The notes beneath the pieces were generated by a model. The model saw nothing but the letters and a program-made list of their open reading frames with translations. It ran no database searches and was not told where the DNA came from. A stretch of 64,000 nucleotides of DNA from Lodderomyces elongisporus (Eukaryota > Ascomycota > Pichiomycetes > Serinales > Debaryomycetaceae), in NCBI RefSeq assembly GCF_030384665.1, contig NC_083680.1, positions 467,001 through 531,000 of the forward strand, given 5' to 3'. Shown piece by piece: positions 11,631 through 22,116 of this stretch. A program made the position numbers and the translations under genes. Every line of letters starts with the position of its first letter. Positions within the stretch are counted from its first letter, which is position 1.

Positions 11631-12069
11631 TTACATTGCCTTCTCTTGAGTATATACCAAATGTTAACGGAACAGGAAAAGGGAAGAAAGTAGAGGAGGA
11701 GGTGGTGGAGGAGGGGAAGGAGGAAGAAGTTGAGAGAAAATGATACGAAAGGCAAGGAAAAAAAGGGGAAAAACCAAGCAAGTTTAAGGATATGTTCTTC
11801 TAAAAAGTATACCATTGTTGATGGTTGTAGTGAGAGAATCAATAAGTAGGATCTTTTCAACTTAGTTTATTCATCTGTTTTTCCACCCACACATTTACTT
11901 TATCTAATTTTTTCGATAGCTCTTGAACTTGTCAAAAGGATATATAGGACTTCCTCCAAAACTGCTTTTGCTTTTGCTTTTGCCTTTGCCTTTGCCTTTG
12001 CCTTTGCCTTAATTCTTTTTAATCCTTCATTAAATAAAATACTAAACATATTGTATTATTCATTCTCTA
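11631..12069. other. MCY1-PEX25 convergent 3' region
   Basis: GA-rich patch at 11680-11740 and a hexanucleotide repeat at 11963-12010. No gene seen. Confidence 0.5.
11963..12010 (+). repeat. CTTTTG/CCTTTG hexanucleotide repeat
   Basis: About eight tandem 6-bp units, first three or four with T and then with C at one position, in the convergent 3' region of MCY1 and PEX25. Microsatellite. Confidence 0.8.
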
Positions 12070-13785
12070 TTAACTTTCTTCTTCATCCATAATTAGTTTT
12101 CTTTTGGTCTCCCTATACAACTTAATACTGCTCAAGACACTAGCGGTAATACCCATCCAAATCTGCCATGTTTGAAATGGTAATTTCAACTTAAATACAG
12201 TGTACGTGTTGAATCCCAAATCAGCCAAGTTTTTGTATATATCGATCCATGTGTTGTGAATCTTAAACAGTAAATCCTCCAACTGTTTTTGTTCTTCTAT
12301 AGACAATTTGGGTTTCAGCTCATCATCACCATTGTTTGCACCAGAATTTGTATTCTTGAACATGTTGAGAAAATTAGCCCCGCCATTACCCTGGTGCATG
12401 TTTCCATTGCTGAATTGCTTAGCCATTGCCTTAGCTTTGGCCTTGACATGAATTTGTATTTGTAAATTGATCCTTTCTTCTGAAAGTTTGCCCAATTTTT
12501 CATATGCATTGTAGAGAGCAATCCAAGTTTCCAGATACCATGCATATGACTCGTGTCTACTCACTATTGATTTGTACCACGGATTTGTAAGAACATTTAG
12601 CTTGTATAGTAAGATGGATTCGTCATTGATTCCATAGTAAAGCGAGGCCACTTGAGATAACGTACTTCGACTAAACAATTGCTTATTAATGGTTTTTGAA
12701 TGAACATTTTCTTGCACTTTCTTCACTAGATCATGGATTCGGAAAGGCGTCTTACCGAACCGGAGAAATTGACGATACATGCTAAGACCATTAATCATTC
12801 CCGCAACTCGCAATTTGAAAATGGAGCAGACCAATATAACAATTATTCTAAAGAAATCTTGTGGATGTTTTAGAAAATTTTTGAATAGGTCAAGCTGCTT
12901 TGATGCATCGTTATATCTTAAATTGATTTGTTTGATGTTGACTTTCTCATCGGATAAATAGTTTTGCGTTTGGTTTGCGTGATGCACAAGTAATCGTAAT
13001 GTGTACTGTCCGACTTTGGCAAATTTGTCCTTGCCAACAATATCGTTGAGCATAAGCCAAAATATTTTCCATTCACTAGGAGAGTTTTTTGCTTTCTCCT
13101 TGGAAGAAGTGTGGGTCATAGGAGTCGCTGATGTCATTATCGAGGCTGCATCGCTCTGCTGTTCCATCTTATCGGCCTTTTCCTCAATTGATAACGAATA
13201 GCTTTGATTGTTCAAGTTTGTTCTAAACTTGAGCGGTGTTTCTACTTTCGAAGTTGTCATAGTCGCACTCATGTTTTTATTTTTAAATTTTTGTTGTTTA
13301 CTTGGTGTATCAGGTTCTTGTTCTTCCTGTTCTTCCTGTTCGTCTTCTTCGTCTTCTTCGACCCACTCGGAACTAAACGAGGGGTATGGCTGAGTGTATA
13401 ACTTTGAGGAAGGGTGTAATGGGGATCTTCGAAATTTGTATTGCTGATGAAGATGTTGTTGCTGTTGAAGATGTTGCTGCTGCTGATGTTGTTGCTGTTG
13501 TTGTTGCTGGTGTATCGATGACAAAGTGTTGATGTGACTTCGTTGAGGTTGCGTATGTAGTATCACCGGTGATACTAGTGATGGCGATGACAAAGTTGTC
13601 TTTGTATTATTTTGTAAAAGTTCCAATTGTGATGGCTCTCCAGTAACACCTGGTACTTGTTGTTGTTGTTGTTGTTGTTTTTGCTGCTGCTGATGCTGTT
13701 GCTGCTGGGAATAAGTATAAGTTCGATGGTTTGGGTCTGAATTTATAAAATGATCAGATGAAGAAATGGTTTCAATGTCGTTCAT
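12070..13785 (-). CDS. PEX25: Pex11-family peroxin Pex25
   Basis: 571 residues, ATG at 13785. Pex25 is a peripheral peroxisomal membrane protein that drives membrane elongation and proliferation of peroxisomes and recruits Rho1. The conserved part is the C-terminal 340 residues, from EWKIFWLMLNDIVGKDKFAKV (near 235) through a Pex11-like helix GMINGLSMYRQFLRFGKTPF to the end. The first 230 residues are low-complexity: glutamine runs with histidine, a serine-rich stretch and an E/D patch near 140-160. S. cerevisiae Pex25 is 394 residues, so the extra length is mainly this disordered N-terminus. Pex27 or another Pex11 paralogue is the alternative. Confidence 0.75.
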   Translation of the reverse strand: MNDIETISSSDHFINSDPNHRTYTYSQQQQHQQQQKQQQQQQQVPGVTGEPSQLELLQNNTKTTLSSPSLVSPVILHTQPQRSHINTLSSIHQQQQQQQHQQQQHLQQQQHLHQQYKFRRSPLHPSSKLYTQPYPSFSSEWVEEDEEDEQEEQEEQEPDTPSKQQKFKNKNMSATMTTSKVETPLKFRTNLNNQSYSLSIEEKADKMEQQSDAASIMTSATPMTHTSSKEKAKNSPSEWKIFWLMLNDIVGKDKFAKVGQYTLRLLVHHANQTQNYLSDEKVNIKQINLRYNDASKQLDLFKNFLKHPQDFFRIIVILVCSIFKLRVAGMINGLSMYRQFLRFGKTPFRIHDLVKKVQENVHSKTINKQLFSRSTLSQVASLYYGINDESILLYKLNVLTNPWYKSIVSRHESYAWYLETWIALYNAYEKLGKLSEERINLQIQIHVKAKAKAMAKQFSNGNMHQGNGGANFLNMFKNTNSGANNGDDELKPKLSIEEQKQLEDLLFKIHNTWIDIYKNLADLGFNTYTVFKLKLPFQTWQIWMGITASVLSSIKLYRETKRKLIMDEEES

Positions 13786-15190
13786 CCTTTTATATCCAAA
13801 AGAAAAAAAAAAGAAACAAAAAAAGAAAAAAAGAAAAAAGAAAGAGAATGTAGGCTTGATTTTGGGTCAGAAGAAATTGGTTTGTTGTTGTATATTTTAT
13901 ATTGTGCTACTGTTTCACGTACTGTTATTGTTAGTGTTACTATAACTATAACTGTAGCAGGGTTTCTTTTCTGTATACCCCTCCTCCCCTCAGAGTTTTA
14001 GATCCGTTTGTTCATGGGTTACAAAATTACATCAACACTTTTTTTTATTTTAATTTTTAATTTTATTAATTTTTTCTTTTTTTTTTTTTCAAGTATTCAC
14101 AAAAGATTTCTTCTGCCGAGCTCTTGCTTGCAAACCGTTTCTAAAATACAATTTCTTTTCTTTTCTTTTTTTTTGATACTAATCAAGGTTTAAGAGAGCT
14201 GGTAAGAGAGGGATGACGTAGGACACTCTAGCAATGTAGCATTGAGTACCATACATTCAAATCCAAATTCAAATAACGATGGTTTCAATTTTTTTTGTAT
14301 TTGTTTTCTCTTATTTGGTTGCACTTTAAAAATGCTACTTTTTGTTAGAGTTACGGTAGCCAAAAAAAAAAGACAAAAAGACAAAAAGAGTTATTCCAAT
14401 TTCCTCAAACTTTCCTTCCTTGACGGCCCATTTACATTGCTCCTCCCCCACGTTGGACGTTTAGCGTTCTTCCCCCGCCCCCCCCCCCCCCCCCCGCCAC
14501 ACGTCTACGCCTCTACCTTCCCGCGTACAACAAATTTCCGACCCCCCCTCCCCACACCATTACATATTCTTCAACTCATATTCCAACTTCAACTGTTATC
14601 TAATAGAAATAACTCTAATGAAAAGTTTACTCTACACAATGAAAAAGTGTCAGAAACAAATCAAAAAGAAATTAAAAATTAAAACTAGGAACAAACGAAT
14701 TTGCAAAATAAATTTTTTCTATTCTTATGTGACATTACCATAGACTGCGATTGGTTGCACCCATGTTACATTTTACGAAAAAATTTACATCAAAACAACG
14801 TTGCCAACCCAAACCCCAAAATACTTCATCTTGTTCAGTACATCAACGCCCCTCTAAACCTAATATAAAGCTATCTCTTGTTTTTGTTTTTGTTTTAGTT
14901 TTAGTTTTTGTTTTTGTATTCCTTTTTTTGCTTTCTCTCCGTCTTTCTTTCTGCAAATGCTACACTATGACAAAGTAAAATATGTCAAATCACTACGTTC
15001 ACAATCTGCAATATATTTATATATATGTGTGTGTTGGTGAGAATAAATAAATACTTGAATTAATTAAAGTAAAATATAGTAAAATAAATAGAAAAAACAG
15101 ATAAAGAGAAACAAAAAGAAAAAAAATCAAACAACAGCTAATCCAAACAATTATAAATATTCTTAATCATAATCTCATCTAAATCATCAT
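13786..15190. other. Region between PEX25 start and CAB1 end
   Basis: PEX25 upstream sequence followed by the CAB1 3' region. It has poly-A/T stretches, an 18-C run at 14478-14495 within a C-rich segment (14440-14560), and TTTTTG/TTTTAG repeats near 14880-14920. A 146-codon plus-strand frame from 14242 has no ATG start and is low complexity, so no gene is called. Confidence 0.5.
14478..14495 (+). repeat. Mononucleotide run of 18 C
   Basis: Eighteen uninterrupted C, flanked by further C-rich sequence, in an otherwise AT-rich intergenic region. Confidence 0.85.
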
Positions 15191-16951
15191 TCATCCCTTG
15201 TGTTCATCCTCTCTTCCGTATGCTGGTCCCATCATAAATGCACCAACGCTTCCCAAGTATCCTTCGTGTCTCAAGAAATAACTTTGCATCTCTCCACCAG
15301 ACCAAAAATTGACTGCATAACTTAATGTGTGTATAGTTTGCAAATGGCCACTAATATATGAACCACCAAAATATATCCTCTTTAAACCAAAACGCAAAGC
15401 ATGCAAATATGCAATTTGTCCGATATTATTACTTATGGAGAATAAAAGGGAACGAGCTATATCTTCTTGGTTGAATTGGGCCAACTTTTCTGCTGGAGAT
15501 AACCTCTTCTCGATGGAATTACTTGCACCATCGTTATCGCCATTCCCGCTACCAAATCGTAATTTCTTAAACACTTTGGCAAACGAAGAAGCAATGTGCG
15601 TTGCTTTAAGACCAATCTTGTTGTAGTTTGTTCCGTAGATATCACCAACTAGTAAATCGATATTTTCATTATTACCGCGCTGTGCCATCTCAAGCATCTC
15701 GTTATAATCCTTGGCATCAGTAAGAAGCAGCAACAATCCCCATAAAGTACCACCACCCAAGGAACTACCCCCAATACGTTCAAACCCCAATGGACCAGGT
15801 TTAGTAACTTTAATCATTGAAACACCACTACCAATATTGACAAGGAGATAAGGGTATATTTCAGTTTCAGTTTGAATAGGTTGGAATTTGGTTTGTGCTT
15901 CATTCAAGTCATAAATGAATATTTCTTGTGGGATTTTCGTGATAAGCCAATCCAAGCCCTTGATGAGGCACTCCATTTCGTCTTTTTTAATGATTTGCAT
16001 TGGCAACTTTTTCTTTTTAAATGTCTTGGTCATGAGATTGTAAAACTTGTGTGCACCACCACCAGTGGCCATTATATATGTGATTGGCGATTTCCTAGTT
16101 TCTTTTGAGATCGATTTGGTAATCAACTGGATGATAAATTTCATCACTTCGCTTTTGAAATTTTCAGTTTGGAAATCTCGGAAATGCAACTTCCCGCCTC
16201 CAGAGATAGGTCCAGCACCAGAAGCACCAGAAGCTCCAGAATCGTTGGTGTTTGCACTATTCTTGTTTGATCTTCTGGATTTGCTAAAATAAATCAACTT
16301 TGTCAATGTTCCACCAATATCGACTGAAATATGGATAATCTCATCATTATGCTGTGGTAAATTGATATTGTTTTTTGTAATCACGCCTCCTGAAGTGCTA
16401 TTTCCTCCCTCGTATTCCCCGTATTCCTCTCCATCTGCGTCTCCCTGGGTATCTCCCTCCTCTTCCAAGTCTGAAGATGTATTGGACAGAGAAGCAGAAG
16501 GTGTTTGCGATGGTGAGTTTGAACTGTAGATGTAATCGGCAGAAGACATCTCTTCTTCGTTATCCAAGTCTACGTCATCCACCAATATCGAGCTTCGTAA
16601 CAAATTGTCATTGGCGATAAATGCACCACTGCAGTCGATTCTTATTGTTCCGGGATCAGCCAACTCCAAGTTTATATCTTCGTGCGATACACTAAGACGA
16701 TGTCGCCTTGTACTGGTGGTTGTGAAATTGTTGTTGTTGCTGGTGATGGTTGACAAATGTGTTGAGCTGTTGTTGGCAGTGTTGACGGCTGTTGTAGTGA
16801 CTGATGTTGTGGTCGAAGTAGATGTATTAGTTGTTGAAGAAATCGATGTGTTATATAAATTTACATTATTATCCTGGGGTTGTAGTGGTAGTTTGGTGTT
16901 TATTGTGGAATATGAGTGGATAATTGTTGGTGAATCCTGTGACAGCAGCAT
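15191..16951 (-). CDS. CAB1: Pantothenate kinase with long N-terminal extension
   Basis: 586 residues, ATG at 16951. It phosphorylates pantothenate, the first and controlling step of coenzyme A synthesis. The catalytic part begins near residue 211 with VDIGGTLTKLIYF and follows the eukaryotic type II PanK pattern: MATGGGAHKFY, YPYLLVNIGSGVSMIKV, RIGGSSLGGGTLWGLL, DLLVGDIYGTNYNKIGL and YFGGSYISGH. S. cerevisiae Cab1 is 367 residues; the extra 210 here are Ser/Thr/Asn-rich with an acidic patch (EEEMSSADY and EEEGD) and look disordered. Codon 408 is CTG (plus-strand CAG at 15728-15730), where S. cerevisiae has Ser in WGLLSL, so it is probably read as serine. A 666-nt AUG-free leader precedes the gene. 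Confidence 0.93.
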   Translation of the reverse strand: MLLSQDSPTIIHSYSTINTKLPLQPQDNNVNLYNTSISSTTNTSTSTTTSVTTTAVNTANNSSTHLSTITSNNNNFTTTSTRRHRLSVSHEDINLELADPGTIRIDCSGAFIANDNLLRSSILVDDVDLDNEEEMSSADYIYSSNSPSQTPSASLSNTSSDLEEEGDTQGDADGEEYGEYEGGNSTSGGVITKNNINLPQHNDEIIHISVDIGGTLTKLIYFSKSRRSNKNSANTNDSGASGASGAGPISGGGKLHFRDFQTENFKSEVMKFIIQLITKSISKETRKSPITYIMATGGGAHKFYNLMTKTFKKKKLPMQIIKKDEMECLIKGLDWLITKIPQEIFIYDLNEAQTKFQPIQTETEIYPYLLVNIGSGVSMIKVTKPGPLGFERIGGSSLGGGTLWGLLLLLTDAKDYNEMLEMAQRGNNENIDLLVGDIYGTNYNKIGLKATHIASSFAKVFKKLRFGSGNGDNDGASNSIEKRLSPAEKLAQFNQEDIARSLLFSISNNIGQIAYLHALRFGLKRIYFGGSYISGHLQTIHTLSYAVNFWSGGEMQSYFLRHEGYLGSVGAFMMGPAYGREDEHKG

Positions 16952-17617
16952 CTAGTATACTCGAATGGAATACAAAGTGTATAGTGTGAAATGAATATGT
17001 CTTTATATATATCTATATGTATATATAGATATAAGTATGCAAGAATGGGGAAAAGAATTGAAATAAATAATTAGCCTCCTAAGCCTTGATGCCAAAGGTG
17101 TAGTTGGTGGTTATAGTAGTAACAAAAGAAGTGGTAAATGTTGTCGTTGCTAATATTGATAAATGCTAGGATGTGCCCAAATGAATGTGATGATACGATA
17201 CCAAAGTTTTGATTGAAAAAAGCTCTGTGTCTGATACGTGAAAGATGAGAGAACGCAGTAAAAATGATGACAAAAAAGTTTGGGGTCAAAAAGTTAATAA
17301 AAAAGAAGAATCAAAAAATTGGTTGGAGAGATTCTAAAATATAATTCTGGTGATACTTGAATTGAACTTGACTTTGATATTTGTTTTTAATCAATGGAGA
17401 GATGGTGAGTTTACGTGCGGGTTGGGGTTGAAAAATAATTTTTAGTAAAAAAAATAAAATAAAATAAAAAATTATTTTTGTTGGCGGCGGTAATTTGAAT
17501 TTGAATTTGAATTTGGATATTTTTTTTTTTGTTGGTTAAATATTTTGCACAGTACTTGGGTTGTATTGTTTGTCCCTCGGACACGGAACAAATCTACACT
17601 ACACTGAATCTAGTATG
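16952..17617 (-). promoter_or_regulatory. AUG-free probable 5' leader of CAB1
   Basis: For 666 nt upstream of the CAB1 start the coding strand contains no ATG, whereas the plus strand of the same stretch has about 19. A TATA-like tract lies just beyond at 17619-17630. This strand asymmetry is expected of a long transcribed leader from which upstream AUGs are removed by selection. Confidence 0.55.
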
Positions 17618-17618
17618 C

Positions 17619-17630
17619 ATATATATATAA
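17619..17630 (-). promoter_or_regulatory. TATA-like element, possible CAB1 core promoter
   Basis: ATATATATATAA at the far edge of the AUG-free stretch. The position fits a core promoter for a CAB1 transcript with a leader of about 600 nt. AT repeats are common here, so this is weak alone. Confidence 0.3.
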
Positions 17631-18190
17631 GAAATATACAGTAGAGGAGATAAATGAAGTACGGAGAAAGGAGAGACAAAGAAGATACAAGGAGAAAAAG
17701 AATACCTGGAAAAAGTTAAAGAGTGGTGATAACTTTTTCACAATCTCCGTCCTAAGATATGAGAAATTTAATCTAGTTTTGGGCAAAGATAAGGAATTAG
17801 TGTCATTCGTCCAAGTACGTATTACTTATTAATCATCATCCTTCGTGATCATCGTACCCTCTTCTCTCTCTCTCTCTTTCTCTCTTCCTCTCCACCCCCC
17901 CTCTCTCCCCCTCCAACAAAAAAAAAAAAAAAAAAAAAATTGTAATGCAATCAATCATAATATCGTACAGATTGTTACATCCTCCACTTGGTAGCATTCA
18001 CACCCGCAGCCCCGTTCTCCCGCTTTCCTCACAAAAGGAAAAGGAGGAAAAAAAAAGAAAAAAGGAAACAAAACAGGCAAAAAAAAAAGAGTTTTTAGGC
18101 TTTTGAGCACTCACCAAATCTCCGACATGGTAGCATTAGCATTAGTGAAGCTTCAAAAGTTTACCCCTATTATAACCCACCTTATTCTTC

Positions 18191-18222
<32 letters not shown>

Positions 18223-18627
18223 CATGGTTATTATTATTACTACTCTTACTACTGTTTTTAAAGACCAATTGTATGGGTGAATAGAAAAAAGTCACTCCGA
18301 TAAAAAAGAGAGAAAAAAGCAGCAGCATGTAAACCCATTTGGGTGGTGCTGAAATTGCTCGACACCATTAGTTTCTTCATCGCTTATAATTTTAGTATAT
18401 TATTGGCTATTCTTTTATTTCTATTCAAGTGCATCATTTTGTACTATTCAAAAAGGTTAAGCCAACAAAAAAGGAAGAATAGATGGAAAAGATGAAATAA
18501 TTGGACAAGGGATGGGGAAGGAGGGAGAAGAAGAACCAAAAAAGAATTAAAAAGAGTGGAAATGTATGATTGGAAACTAATCAAAAGAAGACAAATATTT
18601 TACCAAACGCTTTTAGGTAGGATACAA

Positions 18628-18637
18628 ATCACGTGAC
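18628..18637. promoter_or_regulatory. Cbf1-type ATCACGTGAC site
   Basis: Palindromic CACGTG E-box in the extended form RTCACGTGAC preferred by Cbf1. The same decamer occurs at 26525 and 26581. Confidence 0.4.
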
Positions 18638-19505
18638 TGAAATTATTGTAGTCTCTCTTCCTCGTCTAGTCTGAAGAGTATATAAATTGCAGTAGAGTTC
18701 GAAAAAAAAGGAGAAAGAAAAAACTAAAAAAAAAACAAATAAAGAGTTTTGAAAACCAAGACATGTGACACGACGTTGAAGGTGTCATTACCAAACGTTT
18801 TAACTATAAATACAGCGTTTATTTATTTATTTATTTAGGCTAATTCAACGTTTTGCTGGAGACCAACAGCCGAGGAAAACTGGGACGCTTTGAATCCCTA
18901 AAATTTAAGAGATTTTATTACTCAGCCTCAAGCAGAAGTAATGAGAAAAGAAAATAATAAAATAAAGAGATAAAAAAAACAGATAGTATCTTGTTCCCAA
19001 CATTTTTTGAATTTTTACTCAAACTTGTTCTTGTTATCTTTCAGTTGTATATTGTAGAGTTATAAATCTATAGAATTGTATCCATTAGTCTTTATATTAT
19101 ATGTATATCTATTAGATAAATTAAATAGAAAACTTGTAATATCAACTTTGAAAACTAACAGACAAAAAAAAAAAAAATAGCATTTTTTAAAGGGGAGACA
19201 CGATCAAACCACAAAAGTCTAGGTAAGCTCTTCTTGTTATTCTTGTTCAAGTAGCCCATTCCATGAAAGGGTAGAATTTTACTCTAATGTCTCCACACTT
19301 TCTTACAATCACACAATTCATATATATATATATACATACATATATATATATATATATTATTTTTAATACAACCTAAAAGACAAAAAATAAACACATAAAC
19401 TTCTAATTTTGTATACTCTAAAGATTCATCAACTTTTATTTAAAAAACAATTTTTTTTGATTTCATTTTTATTTCGCAACTGCAACAAAAACTGATTTTT
19501 GGGGA

Positions 19506-19519
19506 GGGGGGGGGGGGGG
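19506..19519 (+). repeat. Mononucleotide run of 14 G
   Basis: Fourteen uninterrupted G, preceded by GGGGA and followed by further G clusters up to 19530, downstream of the unknown gene at 20009. Confidence 0.85.
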
Positions 19520-20008
19520 AGGTTGGGGGAGGAAGTAGGAAAGGAAAGGCTAAATTCGATCTTTAGACTGCACGTATATTCACATATACATGCATTATAT
19601 TCAAACTAGACCAAACTAAAGTGAATTGAAGATAAGTGAACTGAACTGAACTGAACTGAAATTTAATTGAAACAATTATAAAAAGAAAATAGTTTGAGTT
19701 TTTTTGGGGGGTGAAGGAAAAAAACCTGGGTATAAAAAAACACACATACAAATATATATATAATAGAATTGAAGAATTTAAAAAAAAAAAGAAACAAAGA
19801 AAAAACCACCAGGGAGAAAAGAACAGCAATGATAAGAAAATAAAAAAAATAGAAACTTCTTCTCCTTTTTTTCCCTGACTGACCAGCAGTCTTGAAAGAA
19901 GTTTATTCTTTTCCATTTCCTCTTGCCTTTTCCTTTTCTTGACTTTTTGCGGAGTTGCTGCTTTGTTGCTGCTTTGTTGCTGCTTTGTTGTTGCTTTGTT
20001 GCTGCTCG

Positions 20009-20911
20009 CTAGATATCCCACGCAATGCTTTCTTTATCGATAACATTCAAGATCCTATTGGCTAATAACTCATCAAAATCCAAGTCGCATGCTGTTTGTT
20101 TGTTCAAAATTAAATCATGAAATTCTTCTTGAGAGCTGATGGAGCTGTTTTTTGTGTGATTTATTGAGCTTGGTGTTGACGTTGACATTGACATTGACAT
20201 TTTGTTGCTTTTGCCATTACTTTTAAAGTCGTCGACATCGGGCAAGGGAGGAATAACTGCTTCTTCCAATCGGAATTGTTCATCAACTGGGGAAATGACT
20301 GTTGATAAAGGTGCATGTGTTTTGGCAAAACTAAATTGGATGTCAGAAAAATCAGGGAAATGAGGCATATCTGGAAAGTCCAATGGTGATTTTAGAGAAG
20401 TAGTTGTATATTTTCGTTGTGTTTGTGGCTCTGATGATGTAGATAATGAGAGTGGTAAGGATAATGATTTTGATCTGTGCATTGAAAATAAGCTCGAAGG
20501 GGTTGATGAGGGTACTGAAGTTGTTGACGATGATGATACAGATCTAGGTGTAGTTGGTGTTGTACTTGTATTGTCTAATGTCAGTTGATGATTGGTGTGG
20601 GTAGTGGTGGTGTAAGTGGTGGTGTAAGTGGTGGTGTAGGTGGTGGAGTTGAATTGGGAGTATTGGTGCATTTCAGGTGTGCTTGTTGCTGATGTTGCTC
20701 TACGATTTGCAGGCAACGAAAGCGAGGGTAATAGCTGCGAGGTGGAGGATATACTCGATTGCAGTGTAGTTGACTTATTATTTAATAAATCATTCTTTAT
20801 GGTTTTCAATTTCGATTTGAATGATGATTTAGTCTTTTGTAAGTGAAATTGATGTGGTTGATGTGTTTGATGTGGTTGAAGTTGGCTATGGTTGTAATTG
20901 TATTGGCTCAT
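20009..20911 (-). CDS. Ser/Thr-rich protein of unknown function
   Basis: 300 residues from the ATG at 20911; four codons more are open up to a GTG. No family is recognised. The N-terminus is Gln/His/Asn-rich, followed by a basic KSSFKSKLKTIKNDLLNNK segment, a long Ser/Thr-rich stretch with a fourfold YTTT-type repeat, and two less repetitive parts: DFPDMPHFPDFSDIQFSFAK and the C-terminal SQEEFHDLILNKQTACDLDFDELLANRILNVIDKES (given in halves, about 250-298), which could form helices. There is no signal peptide or membrane segment. It is isolated by 7.5 kb of non-coding DNA upstream and 3 kb downstream, a setting often seen for regulators in Candida species. About 190 nt directly upstream are AUG-free. 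Confidence 0.7.
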   Translation of the reverse strand: MSQYNYNHSQLQPHQTHQPHQFHLQKTKSSFKSKLKTIKNDLLNNKSTTLQSSISSTSQLLPSLSLPANRRATSATSTPEMHQYSQFNSTTYTTTYTTTYTTTTHTNHQLTLDNTSTTPTTPRSVSSSSTTSVPSSTPSSLFSMHRSKSLSLPLSLSTSSEPQTQRKYTTTSLKSPLDFPDMPHFPDFSDIQFSFAKTHAPLSTVISPVDEQFRLEEAVIPPLPDVDDFKSNGKSNKMSMSMSTSTPSSINHTKNSSISSQEEFHDLILNKQTACDLDFDELLANRILNVIDKESIAWDI

Positions 20912-21716
20912 TGGGTAGCTCACTGTATATATATATATATAATGTTAATCAAACGAAGGGAAGATCAAGGACTTTGTAGAATAAAGAAACAAGTAAATGG
21001 AATTGAATTGAATTGATAATGTATGAAGTGAAGGCCAAAAAAGAAAAACAAAATTTGGAATATACAAGAGAATACCAGAGAGAGGGAAGGGCAGGTTCAA
21101 TGACATGGGAAATATCACTGTATCTATATACTCTCTGGTTTGTCAAGTAACCTGTCTCAAGGATTAATAAAAAGTTAAAATAAGAAGGGGTGTGTGTATA
21201 TTCGACTTGAACAAAAAGTCTAGAAATCTAGATGGTCCCTTTTCTCTTTTGTGTCTGTGTATGTGTGTGTTTGACCAGTTTGTTATTTACACTGTTGGTG
21301 TTCAAACTTGGTGTAACTCAGGTTCTTGCATTTGTTATTGTGTTTGAAATTAAATTAAATATAATTTCTGTTCTGGTATTATTATAAGTTGTATCAGTAC
21401 AAAGTGGTATATCTCCTTTTGGTATTTTATTTTATTTTGTTTTGTTTTGTTTTTGGGTAATTATTATTTTTTTTTTATTATTATCAATCTTTTGGTAGTT
21501 TTGAGTTGGAGCAGTAGTAGCAGTAACATCCACACTGATGTATCTCAGGGTAAGCCAATGACTCCTCCGCGGTTGGTTTTACAAACAGCACATGAGGGTT
21601 TTGAAGAGACGGTACAGGCTGTTAAAAACAAAACAAAGCAAAACAGAGCAGAACAGAGTAAAATAAAATATTATTATTTTGCAAACCTCTTTCTTTATTT
21701 CTTTTTCTTTTTTTTA

Positions 21717-21736
21717 GGGGGGGGGGGGGGGGGGGG
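21717..21736 (+). repeat. Mononucleotide run of 20 G
   Basis: Twenty uninterrupted G, directly after a T-rich stretch. The longest G/C run in the window. Confidence 0.85.
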
Positions 21737-22116
21737 AAGATGGGAAAGAGAAAGAAAGGATAATGGAGGGGCGGTTTGATTGATTGTAATGTAGAGTCTC
21801 TTATTGACTACATTCTTGTCTGTCTTGGTTTACTACATGTGTTTGTAAATGTGGATGTGGATGTGTCTGGCCACTTAAATGTCAAACATTACTGGTAACT
21901 GGTACGATTAGCTCGTCAGACTCTTGGAGGAGGGGGCACACAGTTTGGCATATACACACTGGTTTTTCATTTCTTATTTTTGTTCTTATTTTTTATTTTC
22001 GTATGTAATGCCACATCACAAGGCATCTGCTATGGCATCACATAGATAACTATTTATACTCCAAAAACTCTTCTAACCATCCAAACACTTTAAACTTTTT
22101 CTCAGCAGAGTATTAT

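Larger units (their letters stand above)
17631..20008. other. Gene-free region upstream of CAB1
   Basis: AT-rich with TA tracts (18193-18212, 19321-19360), CT-rich stretch 17865-17910, long A run 17919-17939, ATTT repeats near 18820-18836, an exact ATCACGTGAC at 18628-18637 and a 14-G run at 19506-19519. The minus-strand frame 19563-20021 opens at GTG, is repetitive at its start and hydrophobic/low-complexity after, and overlaps the end of the next gene; it is not called. No RNA gene recognised. Confidence 0.45.

Noticed and set aside
14242..14682. 146-codon plus-strand frame with a proline run
   Set aside because: Starts at TTG; the prolines come from the C18 run and the remainder has no coding character.
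19563..20021. 152-codon minus-strand frame with Gln/Asn/Lys start
   Set aside because: It opens at GTG, not ATG, overlaps the end of the unknown gene, and is a CAA/CAG repeat followed by a hydrophobic low-complexity shadow.
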